A stretch of 64,000 nt of DNA, taken from contig NZ_JAFCLS010000041.1 of assembly GCF_018131075.1 (NCBI RefSeq), positions 1 through 64,000 of the forward strand. The letters run 5' to 3'. The translations under genes and the position numbers were made by a program. The notes beneath the pieces are model-generated. The model ran no database searches, was not told where the DNA came from, and was given only the letters and a program-made list of their open reading frames with translations. The stretch comes from Bradyrhizobium sp. JYMT SZCCT0428 (GTDB lineage: Bacteria; Pseudomonadota; Alphaproteobacteria; Rhizobiales; Xanthobacteraceae). Shown here one piece after another: positions 25,277 through 34,466 of this stretch; position 1 is the first letter of the stretch; every line of letters starts with the position of its first letter.

Positions 25277-28200
25277 ATGGCAAGCGCCAGCGGCACCACC
25301 ACCCTCACAGGCACCAGCGGCAGCGACAATTACGTCGGCGGGTCCGGCAATGACTATCTCTCCGGAGGCGCTGGTAGCGATCGCCTCAACGGCGGATCGG
25401 GGGCTGATACGCTTGATGGCGGCAGTGGTTTTGACACTGTCCTTGGTGGGTCAGGCGCGGATACGCTCATCTATCGAGCGTGGGAAAACCAATACAAGAT
25501 CGGTAGCCAGGTCTACGGCGTAGGGACAACGGCCACCCAAACCGCCTTTTCCGGTTACGACATCTACGACGGCGGCAATGGCAATGCTGCCCAGGGCACT
25601 GCCGAAATCGATAGGCTCGTTATCTATTTAAGCAACGCGCAACAGGCCAGCTCCGCGTTTATGACTGCGTTCAATAACGACATGGCCAACTTTCAGGCCT
25701 TCATTATCGCCAACTCAAATCGAAACACCGGCCAAGCAGGCCAAGCAGAATTCACGTTCACGAGCATCAATCTCAAAGTCTCCGCGATCGAGCAGGTTAC
25801 TTTCGCTGTCGACCCCACTTCTCCAGTTGGCGTCAATGACACCAATGGGGCCGATGTCGTGCGAGAGGCTGGTGTTGGCCCAGGGAATACATCGTTTCCG
25901 GGCGACTCCTCGGCTGCAGGGAATGTGCTGCTTAATGACACGGATTCCGACGACGGCCAGGCGTCGCTGGTGGTGTCGGCGGTCCGAACCGGTCCGGAAT
26001 CCGGATCGGGAACTGGCGGCACTGTCGGATCCGCATTGGTGGGCACTTATGGCTCACTGACCTTGAATGCCAACGGCACCTATACCTATACCCTCGACAA
26101 CGGCGACGCAGATACCAACGCGTTGGCGGACGGGGTCACAGTTACGGAGGTGTTTACGTACACAGTTCGTGACCCTGATGGGCTTACCGATACCGCGCAA
26201 CTGACCATCACGATCACCGGCACCAACGACGCCCCGATTGCGGTGGCGGACACCAATGCGTCCGATGCGGTAACGGAGCAGGGCGTCAATCCCGGCAACA
26301 CGCCGTTTGCTGGCGATTCCACCGCTATCGGCAACGTTCTCACCAACGACACCGATGTTGACGCCGGAGCCACCAAGACGGTGGCATCAGTAAACGGCAT
26401 GGTCGGAAACGTCGGCAATGCGGTGACCGGCACCTACGGCTCGGTCGTCATCAACAGCAACGGCAGTTACACCTACACGCTCAACAATGCCGATACCGAT
26501 ACCCAGGCGATCGCGCAGGGTGTCTCAGTCATCGACACTTTTAACTACACGGTCACGGATCAGTTCGGCGCGACCTCGGCGACCACGCTGAAGATCACAA
26601 TCACCGGCACCAATGACGCGCCGATTGCGATTGCGGATACCAATGCGTCCGACTCGGTAACGGAGCAGGGCGTCAATCCCGGCAACACGCCGTTTGCTGG
26701 CGATTCCACAGCTATCGGCAACGTTCTCACCAACGACACCGATGTTGATGCCGGAGCCACCAAGACGGTGGCATCAGTAAACGGCATGGTCGGTAACGTC
26801 GGCAATGCGGTGACCGGCACCTACGGTTCGGTCGGCATCAACAGCAACGGCAGTTTTACCTACACGCTGAACAATGCCGACGCCGACACCCAGGCGCTAG
26901 CTCAGGGCGCGGCGGTGAGCGACGTGTTCACCTACACAGTGATAGACCAGTTCGGCGCGACCTCGTCGACCACGCTCACCATCACCATCACCGGCACCAA
27001 CGACTCGCCGGTGATCACCACCGCGATTGGCGGCAATGAAGGCACCGCGGTCGAGGCCGGCAATCTGGACGACGGCACGGTTGTCGCCGGCGATCCGTCT
27101 GCCAGCGGCACGCTGACCTCTTCGGATGTCGATACCGCCGCCACCGCGACCTGGAGCGGCGCTGCGACCGGCACCTACGGCTCGTTTGCGATCACCGCCG
27201 CCGGGGCGTGGAGCTACACGCTCAACAACGCCGACACCGACACGGATGCTCTGGCCGAAGGCGCCAGCGTGACCGACACGTTCACCGCGACGGTGACCGA
27301 CGATTTCGGCGCCACCGCCACCCAGCTCGTCACCATCACCATCACCGGCACCAACGACTCGCCGGTGGCCCGTGCTGATACTGGGGTGGTGAATGAGGAT
27401 GCTACCCTCACGGTGACCGCCGCGAATGGGGTGATCCAGGGCACCACTGGGGGATCGGTCGCCGATACCGATGTCGACAATGCCACGCTGGTGGTGTCTG
27501 GCGTGGTCGCGGGCACTGGCGCGGTGACGCAGGGCGTAGGAGTCGGTAGCTCGCTCGCCGGCATCTACGGTCATCTGACGCTGAATGCCAACGGCTCCTA
27601 CAGCTATGTGGCCGACACGGCAAACAGTTTGGCCACGGGCGTTACGGCGGTGGATACGTTCACCTATACCGACAAGGACCCGCTGAATGCGGTGTCTAAC
27701 ACTACCACGTTGCAGATCACGGTTACCGGCGCCAACGACGCGCCGGTGGGCGTTAACGACACTGGTTCGGCCACCGAGAAGGGCGGCACGGCCAACGGCT
27801 CGGGCGGCTCGAATGCGACCGGCAACGTCATCACCAATGACACCGATGTCGACAGCGGCAGCCTGACGGTCAGTGCGATCCGCACCGGCGGCACCGAAGG
27901 CGCCGGCACGGCGGGCTCGCTGGGCGTCGGCCTGGTGGGCGCGCACGGCACGCTGACGATAGCGGCCAATGGCAGCTACACCTACGTGGTGAACGAAAAT
28001 GACTCCGCGGTGCAGGCGCTCAACAGCGGCGGCACGATCACCGACAGCTTCAACTACACCGTGAACGACGGCAGCCTGACCGATACCGCGGTACTGACGG
28101 TCACCATCAACGGCGCCAACGATGCACCGGTGGGCGCGAACGACAGCGGTACGGCCACCGAGAAGGGCGGCACCGCCAACGGCTCCGGTGGCTCGAATGC

Positions 28201-31200
28201 GACCGGCAACGTCATCACAAATGACACCGATGTCGACAACGGCAGCCGGACGGTCAGTGCGATCCGTACCGGCGGCGCCGAAGGCGCCGGCACGGCTGGC
28301 TCGCTCGGCGTCGGCCTGGTGGGCTTGCATGGCACGCTGACGATTGCGGCCGATGGCAGCTACACTTACGTAGTCAACGAGAACGACTCTGCGGTGCAGG
28401 CGCTCAACACCGGCGGGACGATCACCGACAGCTTCAACTATACGGTGAGCGACGGCAGCTTGGCCGACACGGCAGTCCTGACCGTCACCATCAACGGCGC
28501 CAACGATGGGCCGGTGAACACCGTGCCTGGTACGCAGGAGGTGGTGCAAAATACCAATGTGACATTCAACGGCGCCCAACTCATCTCAATCTCCGACATT
28601 GACGTAGGCGCGGGAACCGAGACGGTGACGCTGTCGGTCGCTCACGGTACGCTGACGCTATCGGGTACCACCGGCCTCTCGTTCACCACCGGTGACGGTA
28701 CGGCCGACACCATTATGACCTTCTCCGGCACGGTGACGAACATCAATAACGCCTTGAATGGTCTTCTCTACAATCCAGCCGACACTTTCGTCGGGGCAGA
28801 TACCTTGACGATCACGACGACGGATCAGGGTGGGTTGAGCGATAGCGACACCGTTACCATCATTGAGGAAAGCCCCAACCCGGGTACGCTGACGACCAGT
28901 CCGACCGACGTCATCTTCTATGCCAGCGGCACGAACACGCTGAATGGAACAAATTTGACCTTGAACGGTACAGATAACATCACCGGTGGAACCGGCACGG
29001 ACACGCTTATCGTCACTGGCGGCTCCCCTGGACCATTCACGTTTGGTAATGGCGTGGGAAACCTCTTTCTCACGAACTTTGAAGTCTTCAAATTAGTCGA
29101 CACCAACAGCGGAAATCATACTGATAGCGTAACATTCCTTTCGACTTTCCAAAATAATGGGACACTGACTGTCGACGCGACTGGCATCACTGGTAATGGC
29201 AAGCTCAACTTAGATGCAAGCGGAGTAACATCCGGAGCGTTTATTGTTATCGGCGGAGAAAGTGACGACATTCTCAAGACCGGCTCGGGCAACGACACCA
29301 TTGCCGGCGGAACGGGCGCTGATGCCATCAATGGTGGCGCTGGCATCGACACCATCGTGGTGAATGCCGTTGTAGGGGCCTCGAGTGATTCGACACGGGT
29401 TGTGCAGGCTGGCGATGATACCGGCCAAGATACGATCACAGGTTTTGATCTGACGTCAGGAGGTGGCGAAACGCTGCGAATTGTCGCATCTAATGTGAAC
29501 GCCTTTGTCCATGGCACCAACACTGCGATCGGAACAGGGGGCGGCGCGGGCTTGACCAGCACCTTTGCGATTTCCACTGGTCTGGTAAATCTCAACAATG
29601 ACGGAGACGTCACTGATTCGAGTGATATAGCTGTTACCTTCGCCAGTCCGACGCTTACACTTTCCGAAGCGAACTTCGAAGCTCACCTGCAGTACAGCCT
29701 CACGGGCACGGGTGCCGGGAATACCCTTGCGACCGGTATACTGAACGACACCATTGATGGTGGTGGCGGCGATGACGGCATCACAGGCGGCGCGGGCGCC
29801 GACACGATGACAGGTGGCGCAGGCGACGATACGTTCACTATCAGCAGCGGAGAATCACTGGCCATCGTCGGAGGCTCGGGGGATGCAGGCACGATTTCCG
29901 GCTACGACGTGATCACCGACTTCAATCCGGCCAGCGGAAACGACATCTTGAATCTGCCGGGCACGCTAGGTGTGGCAAACGTCGCAGCCAATACGGCAGG
30001 GACCAACGGCGCGACCTCCGTCTTGACGATTGGCGGTGCCACGATCAAGTCGCATGCCATATCGAACGGCATTATTACGTTCGATGACCAGCTGGGCTAT
30101 GCGTCGGCGCTAAACATAACAACCGTCGCCCAAGTGGCAGCCGTGGTCGACTACCTGCAGCGTCAAGACTTCGGCGCCGGCAATAACGTGGTTGCGTTCA
30201 CGGCAAACATTGGCGGAACCGCTCACACTTACATTTATGATCAACTGGGAGCGACCGCGAACGCCGCGAATGACATCCTCGTAGACCTCGTTGGTGTAAC
30301 GCTAACGAGCGGCGGCACTAGCTTACTGACATTGATCAACTCGAACACCGTCGATCCCGCCGGCGTCGCCGGCTCGCCGATCAATCTGGCGATAGCTAGT
30401 CCATCGGTGGACGTCGATGGTTTGATCACGGCTATAATCGCTGGCGTTCCGGCCGGTTGGTCTCTCAATGCAGGCATCGACAACGGCGACGGTACCTGGA
30501 CCGTGCAGACAAGTGATCCCGGCACATTGACGGTTACCACCCCAACGGATTTCGCCGGTGCGGTGGTGCTGGGCGTCACAATGAATTGGACGAATGCCGA
30601 TGGAAGCATGGGCGGTGCGTATGTTTCCAGCAATGTCGAAGCCTATGCGCAAGGCTCGCCGATCTTTGCACTGTCCAGTGAGGACTTCCTGACCGCCTCG
30701 AGTGGAGACGATCTGTTGGTGTTCTCACAACCGATCGGCCACGATACGATCTACAATTTCGACACCACGCACGACCAGATTGACCTCATCGGGTACGCCG
30801 GGTTCACCGCCTTCGTCGATGTTCAATCGCATACGATCAACAATGAACTCGGTGATGCAGTCATCACGTTGGGAGAGGGCCAATCGATCACCCTGCATGG
30901 CGTCGACGCGAACTCGCTCTCGGCCGATGATTTCGTCTTCGATCAAACTCCGGTTGTGCAGAACACCGGCAACATGGTGATCGGAGACGGGGCGATCATG
31001 CCGCTGAGCGGCATCATCGAAAACACCGGCACGATCGAATTGAACTCGACGGGTGCCGAAACCGACCTCCAGCTTATCCAGCATGGCATCACGCTCGAGG
31101 GGCGCGGGCAGGTCATACTGTCGGACAGCACGGAGAATGTGATCACCGGAACGGTCTCGGACGTCACACTGACGAATGTGGACAACACGATCTCGGGCGC

Positions 31201-31786
31201 CGGACAGCTCGGCGCAGGGCAGATGATCCTGATTAACGAAGGCACGATCATCGCCACCGGCACCAATTCCCTCGAGATCGATACCGGTGCGAATACCATC
31301 GTCAATTCCGGAACGCTCGAAGCGACCGGCAGCGGCGGGCTGGTGATCGACAGCAACCTCGATAATTCCGGATTGCTGTGGGCGAATGGAGCAGACATCA
31401 CGCTCAACGGCAGTGTAACTGGCGGCGGCAGTGCGTTGATTGATGGGGTAGCCACGCTCGAGTTCGAAGCAGCCTCATCTGTTAGCGTAACGTTCGCTGC
31501 CGAAGCGACTGGAACGCTCAAGCTTGGCGACTCCTTCGACTTCAGCGGAATTGTTTCGGGATTTAACGAGGATGACCACTTCGATCTGCTCGATGTCACG
31601 TTTGGAGAAGGCACCAGCGTAAGTTACGTTGAGAATTCGGAGGAGACCGGCGGAACCCTGACGGTGAGCGACGGCATCCACACCGCCAACATCTCGTTGC
31701 TCGGCGACTACTCGGCGGACGGCTTCGCATTCTCGGCAGACGATACAACGGGCACACTTCTGTCATACCGTCACGATCTGATCTAG
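25277..31786 (+). CDS. Giant RTX/VCBS-repeat adhesin, about 2169 aa
   Basis: A huge acidic surface protein of the BapA/LapA type. Residues 10-65 are RTX nonapeptides. About 190-1090 hold seven VCBS/cadherin-like domains, each ending in a GTNDAP or GANDAP motif, followed by a further cadherin-like domain to about 1200. More RTX blocks lie near 1335-1360 and 1490-1520. The C-terminal 350 residues (from SSEDFLTASSGDDLLVFSQP) are Gly/Thr/Asn-rich beta repeats that probably include the type I secretion signal. ATG 25277 follows GGAG. Calcium should rigidify it, and it should serve in attachment or biofilm. Repeats 2-3 and 6-7 are near-identical in DNA. No exporter or LapD/G-like genes are nearby. 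Confidence 0.92.
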   Translation: MASASGTTTLTGTSGSDNYVGGSGNDYLSGGAGSDRLNGGSGADTLDGGSGFDTVLGGSGADTLIYRAWENQYKIGSQVYGVGTTATQTAFSGYDIYDGGNGNAAQGTAEIDRLVIYLSNAQQASSAFMTAFNNDMANFQAFIIANSNRNTGQAGQAEFTFTSINLKVSAIEQVTFAVDPTSPVGVNDTNGADVVREAGVGPGNTSFPGDSSAAGNVLLNDTDSDDGQASLVVSAVRTGPESGSGTGGTVGSALVGTYGSLTLNANGTYTYTLDNGDADTNALADGVTVTEVFTYTVRDPDGLTDTAQLTITITGTNDAPIAVADTNASDAVTEQGVNPGNTPFAGDSTAIGNVLTNDTDVDAGATKTVASVNGMVGNVGNAVTGTYGSVVINSNGSYTYTLNNADTDTQAIAQGVSVIDTFNYTVTDQFGATSATTLKITITGTNDAPIAIADTNASDSVTEQGVNPGNTPFAGDSTAIGNVLTNDTDVDAGATKTVASVNGMVGNVGNAVTGTYGSVGINSNGSFTYTLNNADADTQALAQGAAVSDVFTYTVIDQFGATSSTTLTITITGTNDSPVITTAIGGNEGTAVEAGNLDDGTVVAGDPSASGTLTSSDVDTAATATWSGAATGTYGSFAITAAGAWSYTLNNADTDTDALAEGASVTDTFTATVTDDFGATATQLVTITITGTNDSPVARADTGVVNEDATLTVTAANGVIQGTTGGSVADTDVDNATLVVSGVVAGTGAVTQGVGVGSSLAGIYGHLTLNANGSYSYVADTANSLATGVTAVDTFTYTDKDPLNAVSNTTTLQITVTGANDAPVGVNDTGSATEKGGTANGSGGSNATGNVITNDTDVDSGSLTVSAIRTGGTEGAGTAGSLGVGLVGAHGTLTIAANGSYTYVVNENDSAVQALNSGGTITDSFNYTVNDGSLTDTAVLTVTINGANDAPVGANDSGTATEKGGTANGSGGSNATGNVITNDTDVDNGSRTVSAIRTGGAEGAGTAGSLGVGLVGLHGTLTIAADGSYTYVVNENDSAVQALNTGGTITDSFNYTVSDGSLADTAVLTVTINGANDGPVNTVPGTQEVVQNTNVTFNGAQLISISDIDVGAGTETVTLSVAHGTLTLSGTTGLSFTTGDGTADTIMTFSGTVTNINNALNGLLYNPADTFVGADTLTITTTDQGGLSDSDTVTIIEESPNPGTLTTSPTDVIFYASGTNTLNGTNLTLNGTDNITGGTGTDTLIVTGGSPGPFTFGNGVGNLFLTNFEVFKLVDTNSGNHTDSVTFLSTFQNNGTLTVDATGITGNGKLNLDASGVTSGAFIVIGGESDDILKTGSGNDTIAGGTGADAINGGAGIDTIVVNAVVGASSDSTRVVQAGDDTGQDTITGFDLTSGGGETLRIVASNVNAFVHGTNTAIGTGGGAGLTSTFAISTGLVNLNNDGDVTDSSDIAVTFASPTLTLSEANFEAHLQYSLTGTGAGNTLATGILNDTIDGGGGDDGITGGAGADTMTGGAGDDTFTISSGESLAIVGGSGDAGTISGYDVITDFNPASGNDILNLPGTLGVANVAANTAGTNGATSVLTIGGATIKSHAISNGIITFDDQLGYASALNITTVAQVAAVVDYLQRQDFGAGNNVVAFTANIGGTAHTYIYDQLGATANAANDILVDLVGVTLTSGGTSLLTLINSNTVDPAGVAGSPINLAIASPSVDVDGLITAIIAGVPAGWSLNAGIDNGDGTWTVQTSDPGTLTVTTPTDFAGAVVLGVTMNWTNADGSMGGAYVSSNVEAYAQGSPIFALSSEDFLTASSGDDLLVFSQPIGHDTIYNFDTTHDQIDLIGYAGFTAFVDVQSHTINNELGDAVITLGEGQSITLHGVDANSLSADDFVFDQTPVVQNTGNMVIGDGAIMPLSGIIENTGTIELNSTGAETDLQLIQHGITLEGRGQVILSDSTENVITGTVSDVTLTNVDNTISGAGQLGAGQMILINEGTIIATGTNSLEIDTGANTIVNSGTLEATGSGGLVIDSNLDNSGLLWANGADITLNGSVTGGGSALIDGVATLEFEAASSVSVTFAAEATGTLKLGDSFDFSGIVSGFNEDDHFDLLDVTFGEGTSVSYVENSEETGGTLTVSDGIHTANISLLGDYSADGFAFSADDTTGTLLSYRHDLI

Positions 31787-31907
31787 CTGACCGACGGAAT
31801 TCTCTGGATGCGGTGCGGAGCTGATGGGGCGATGCCCGACGATGGTTTTGGAAGGCGAGAAGGAGTATGACCAGGGCAGGGGTAGGCTTGGCCTGGAGCG
31901 TTCATAA

Positions 31908-32363
31908 ATGGCGATCAGGATCGGCGAGGTAAAGTCGTCCAGGCTTTCGGATGACAAGAAGGAAGTCATCGTCGGTGGAAGCGGGAAATATATTGGCGAT
32001 GTCGAGCTGAAAATCGCGCGCGAGTGCCTGGACGATTTTATCGATGCCCTGGTCAGCGCGCGGGGCACGCTGGAGCCAACCCTTGCAGTGGCCATTCCCA
32101 GTGCGGACTCCGCCGTGGTTCCCGAGCGGAATGCTCGATCGGAGGACAACCCGAATGAAGTCAGATTTGAAATCCCGAAGACCTTCGCCGTGACGGCGGA
32201 CACCGAGGGCAGGGGCCTGGTCCTGCTTATTCTCAATCACCGGCTGGAAAACCAGGAAGGTTATGCTCTGTCCCCGGATGCCGCACGACAAGTAGCTGGG
32301 GGGCTGACCAAGAGCGCGGACGCAGTGCAAGCATCCCCGGTTGCCGGCGAACTCAACAAGTGA
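31908..32363 (+). CDS. Hypothetical protein downstream of the adhesin, 151 aa
   Basis: A soluble acidic protein (MAIRIGEVKSSRLSDDKKEV; later VELKIARECLDDFIDALVSA). No signal peptide, membrane span or known domain. It follows the adhesin gene by 121 bp in the same direction and might be co-transcribed with it. A link to adhesin expression or export is possible but unsupported by motifs. Confidence 0.6.
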   Translation: MAIRIGEVKSSRLSDDKKEVIVGGSGKYIGDVELKIARECLDDFIDALVSARGTLEPTLAVAIPSADSAVVPERNARSEDNPNEVRFEIPKTFAVTADTEGRGLVLLILNHRLENQEGYALSPDAARQVAGGLTKSADAVQASPVAGELNK

Positions 32364-32428
32364 GCCCAATGATGTGCGTTAAGTAGTAACGCATGGCCAG
32401 AAAATCGATCATTCTCAACGCCGATGGT

Positions 32429-32821
32429 CTAGCTCTTTGGCGGTCGCAGCAAAGTTAGCATGTCCCGCGGGGCTGAACCCACCATCGATAATCGTTGATC
32501 GGAAAATCTCTTGCGCTCGCCTGAAGCTTGCGGAAAGCTTGGCGCAACGGATCTGATGAACGCCGTGATGTCGTCGGGCAGCGCGAGTTTTTCTGGGAAT
32601 GGCGGTCGCCTTTGTTGGGGCGCGCCGGCGTCGTCAGCGAACGTCATTATCCGGATAGGGCGCGAGGCGGCCATGCGAGAGCCTTGCTGGGGAGCGCTTT
32701 GTTCGAAGGCGCGCTCTCCAAAGCAACATGGCGCGATCGTTCCGATCATTACCTTCTCGGGATTCGAGAGTTCCATCTCGGCGTTCGCTAGTGCGGTGGC
32801 GATGGCGGCCGACATTTTCAC
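32429..32821 (-). pseudogene. ERF-family single-strand annealing protein, N-terminal remnant
   Basis: From GTG 32821 (or ATG 32815) the frame reads SAAIATALANAEMELSNPEK, which matches the start of phage ERF-type recombination proteins (pattern IAxALAxAQxELxNPEKS). Beyond residue 35 the similarity to the ERF core is lost and the frame carries random sequence. The start overlaps the stop of the upstream remnant (32818-32999), preserving the gene order of an intact phage module. Confidence 0.6.
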
Positions 32822-32999
32822 TGGACCGATGGATGGTTAGCCTCCATCGCGACGCGGTCGAAACTGATCGCTCCTGATTTTGACCGTTTTGCCGCATGCC
32901 GTGGCCCATGGCCTCCTTGGCGTCTTCCGGCATCAGGGCTTTCAGTTCGCTCTTGGCTCGCTCGTGGTCGATGGGCTCGTTCGGCCGACCGGAAGCCAT
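32818..32999 (-). pseudogene. Frameshifted conserved gene upstream of ERF
   Basis: MASGRPNEPIDHERAKSELK and KALMPEDAKEAMGHGM are read from 32999. After a shift near 32890 the continuation AAKRSKSGAISFDRVAMEAN lies in another frame and ends at TGA 32818-32820. The last stretch is recognisable again as SKRSKSGAIS at 42326-42350. Function unknown, but the gene is repeatedly linked to ERF genes here. Confidence 0.55.
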
Positions 33000-33051
33000 C
33001 CGCCGGCTTGTAGAGCTGGGGGAGATGAAGGGGAATAGTTGGCTGAACGGG

Positions 33052-33303
33052 TCAGTAGCCAGTATCGCGCTTCGGCTGTTGAGCGGCCAGTCTGGCCATG
33101 ACAATGGCATCCTCCGCCGCATAACGAATCTCCCGAGCAGCCTTTAAGGGGCGCCGAATGTTGGGATCTTCCGAGCTACTATCAAAGGTGATCAGCCTCA
33201 TGCAATTCGGACACTGAACCTGATAGCCGTTCTTGAGCCGATTGGCTCGCTCTGAAAAGGGCTTTCGGCAATTAGAGCAAATAACTTTGATCCGATCGTT
33301 CAT
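33052..33303 (-). CDS. Zinc-ribbon protein, 83 aa
   Basis: ATG 33303 has GGAG ten bases upstream. Residues 6-38 hold CSNCRKPF and CPNCMRL, two CxxC knuckles about 23 residues apart, which would bind one zinc. The rest is a charged helix (RRPLKAAREIRYAAEDAIVM). Proteins of this kind may bind nucleic acid or protein. The frame extends upstream to 33420, but without protein character. Confidence 0.7.
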   Translation of the reverse strand: MNDRIKVICSNCRKPFSERANRLKNGYQVQCPNCMRLITFDSSSEDPNIRRPLKAAREIRYAAEDAIVMARLAAQQPKRDTGY

Positions 33304-33559
33304 AAGAACCGCTCCTGTTCTGGCCGCCGTGGGCGACTCCTCCCATTTTGGATGAACGATAAGGATCAAATTTTTAAGTTTGGAGCTGGATTTTGAGCAG
33401 AGTTGACCGATCGTGGTCATGAGTCGTCAATGAATTGCACCCGTTGGTACGCGGTGGATAACGACTTCAAGGTCGTGTCAGGCGGCCGCCACCAGATTTC
33501 GAAGAACAGTATGAACTGCTTCATCCGGATGGATGTGGCCCACGGCGCATAGGTCACAG

Positions 33560-33590
33560 CAAAAACCCCGATCACACGTCGGGTTTTTGT
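33560..33590. terminator. Rho-independent-type terminator, bidirectional
   Basis: CAAAAACCCCGA pairs with TCGGGTTTTTG around the loop TCACACG, giving a GC stem flanked by A and T runs on the two sides. It works as a terminator sequence in either direction. It lies between the zinc-ribbon gene and the ERF C-terminal remnant. Confidence 0.65.
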
Positions 33591-33629
33591 CTAAATTCCC
33601 CGCTTCCGGATACGCTGCGCGTGTGGTGC

Positions 33630-33672
33630 TGTCGACCGGTATATGCAATTTCCAGTTCAGGCGACTGATCCG
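33630..33672. repeat. Fragment repeated from the 42647-42835 gene
   Basis: TGTCGACC followed by TATGCAATTTCCAGTTCAG matches the end of the small gene at 42765-42807 with only a few changes. It appears to be a truncated copy of that gene's 3' end. Confidence 0.5.
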
Positions 33673-33860
33673 GCTTGGGTCGAATTCTGGCGGATGAATT
33701 TCGATCGACCTCCGCGTTTATCCGCATTGGCGCGGAGGATGATCATGCCGAAAAAATGCGGACGCTGATCATCGCGCTGGTCGACCAAAGCTTTGACGCG
33801 ACCCGCGGTCGTACGATGCGTGACATTGAGATCCTGGCGCAGGCGGAGAAGAAAAACTAG

Positions 33861-34326
33861 CCTCTGCAGGTTGTGAGCGACAGTTCGGAGGTGGAGGAAA
33901 TCGCAAAGCCTCGCCGTGGCTGTGTGTGGGCGAGCCGGGCCTGAAATGCTATCCGGACCCTGTCGCCATCCGCCGGCCGCAAGGTGTTTGCCATTGGCCA
34001 TGCCCGTAGCGTCCAGATCGTCCGCAAGCGCTAAGCTTCCAGTTCGGCCAGCAGTTGTCTCGCAGGACTACGGAGGGTTCATTCGATAGGTGAGGGGCGG
34101 TTGCCATTTGTGTCCTGACGAGGCCCTGGAGTGTCGGGAGCACGCCGACGCCATTAGAACGGCTTTCCTTTATCGGCGGGCCGCTTTTCGGGCCTGGATC
34201 GACCCTTGAAGGGCGAGGTCGGGCGCATCGAGGTCGTCCTCGCCAGCGATCCCGACCAGCGTGAACAGGGTATAGCGCCGGGCATCAGGGGGGCGCCCAT
34301 CCGGTGGCGAACTGCCGTCTCGAAGG
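33861..34326 (-). pseudogene. ERF-family protein, C-terminal remnant
   Basis: In order on the minus strand: VCPAFETAVRHRMGA (near 34330), then in another frame ARRYTLFTLVGIAGEDDLDA (near 34250), then shifted pieces including NTLRPADGDRVRIAFQARLA (near 33960). These match the central HRMGAALTYARRYALFTLVGIAGEDDLDAPDL block of phage ERF proteins and their helical tail. At least three frameshifts are present. It lies upstream of the N-terminal remnant at 32.8 kb, so the parts are from separate copies or a rearrangement. Confidence 0.65.
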
Positions 34327-34466
34327 CCGGACAAACCGAGTTACGCCTCCGGAACCGCATCTAAATGACTATTATCTTGAGGCTTTTGATGGGGTGGAGT
34401 AGGGTCTGCGTATTCGTAAAGTTTTTCTTAAGAATTGGATAACCGCTTCGAATAGGCGTCATTTAC

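Noticed and set aside
26897..28579. 560-codon frame on the minus strand
   Set aside because: It is the antisense shadow of the adhesin's repeats; its repetitive look comes from the VCBS DNA repeats.
25277..31786. Tandem DNA repeats considered as a CRISPR array
   Set aside because: The units are long (384-387 bp), coding and in frame; they are protein domain repeats.
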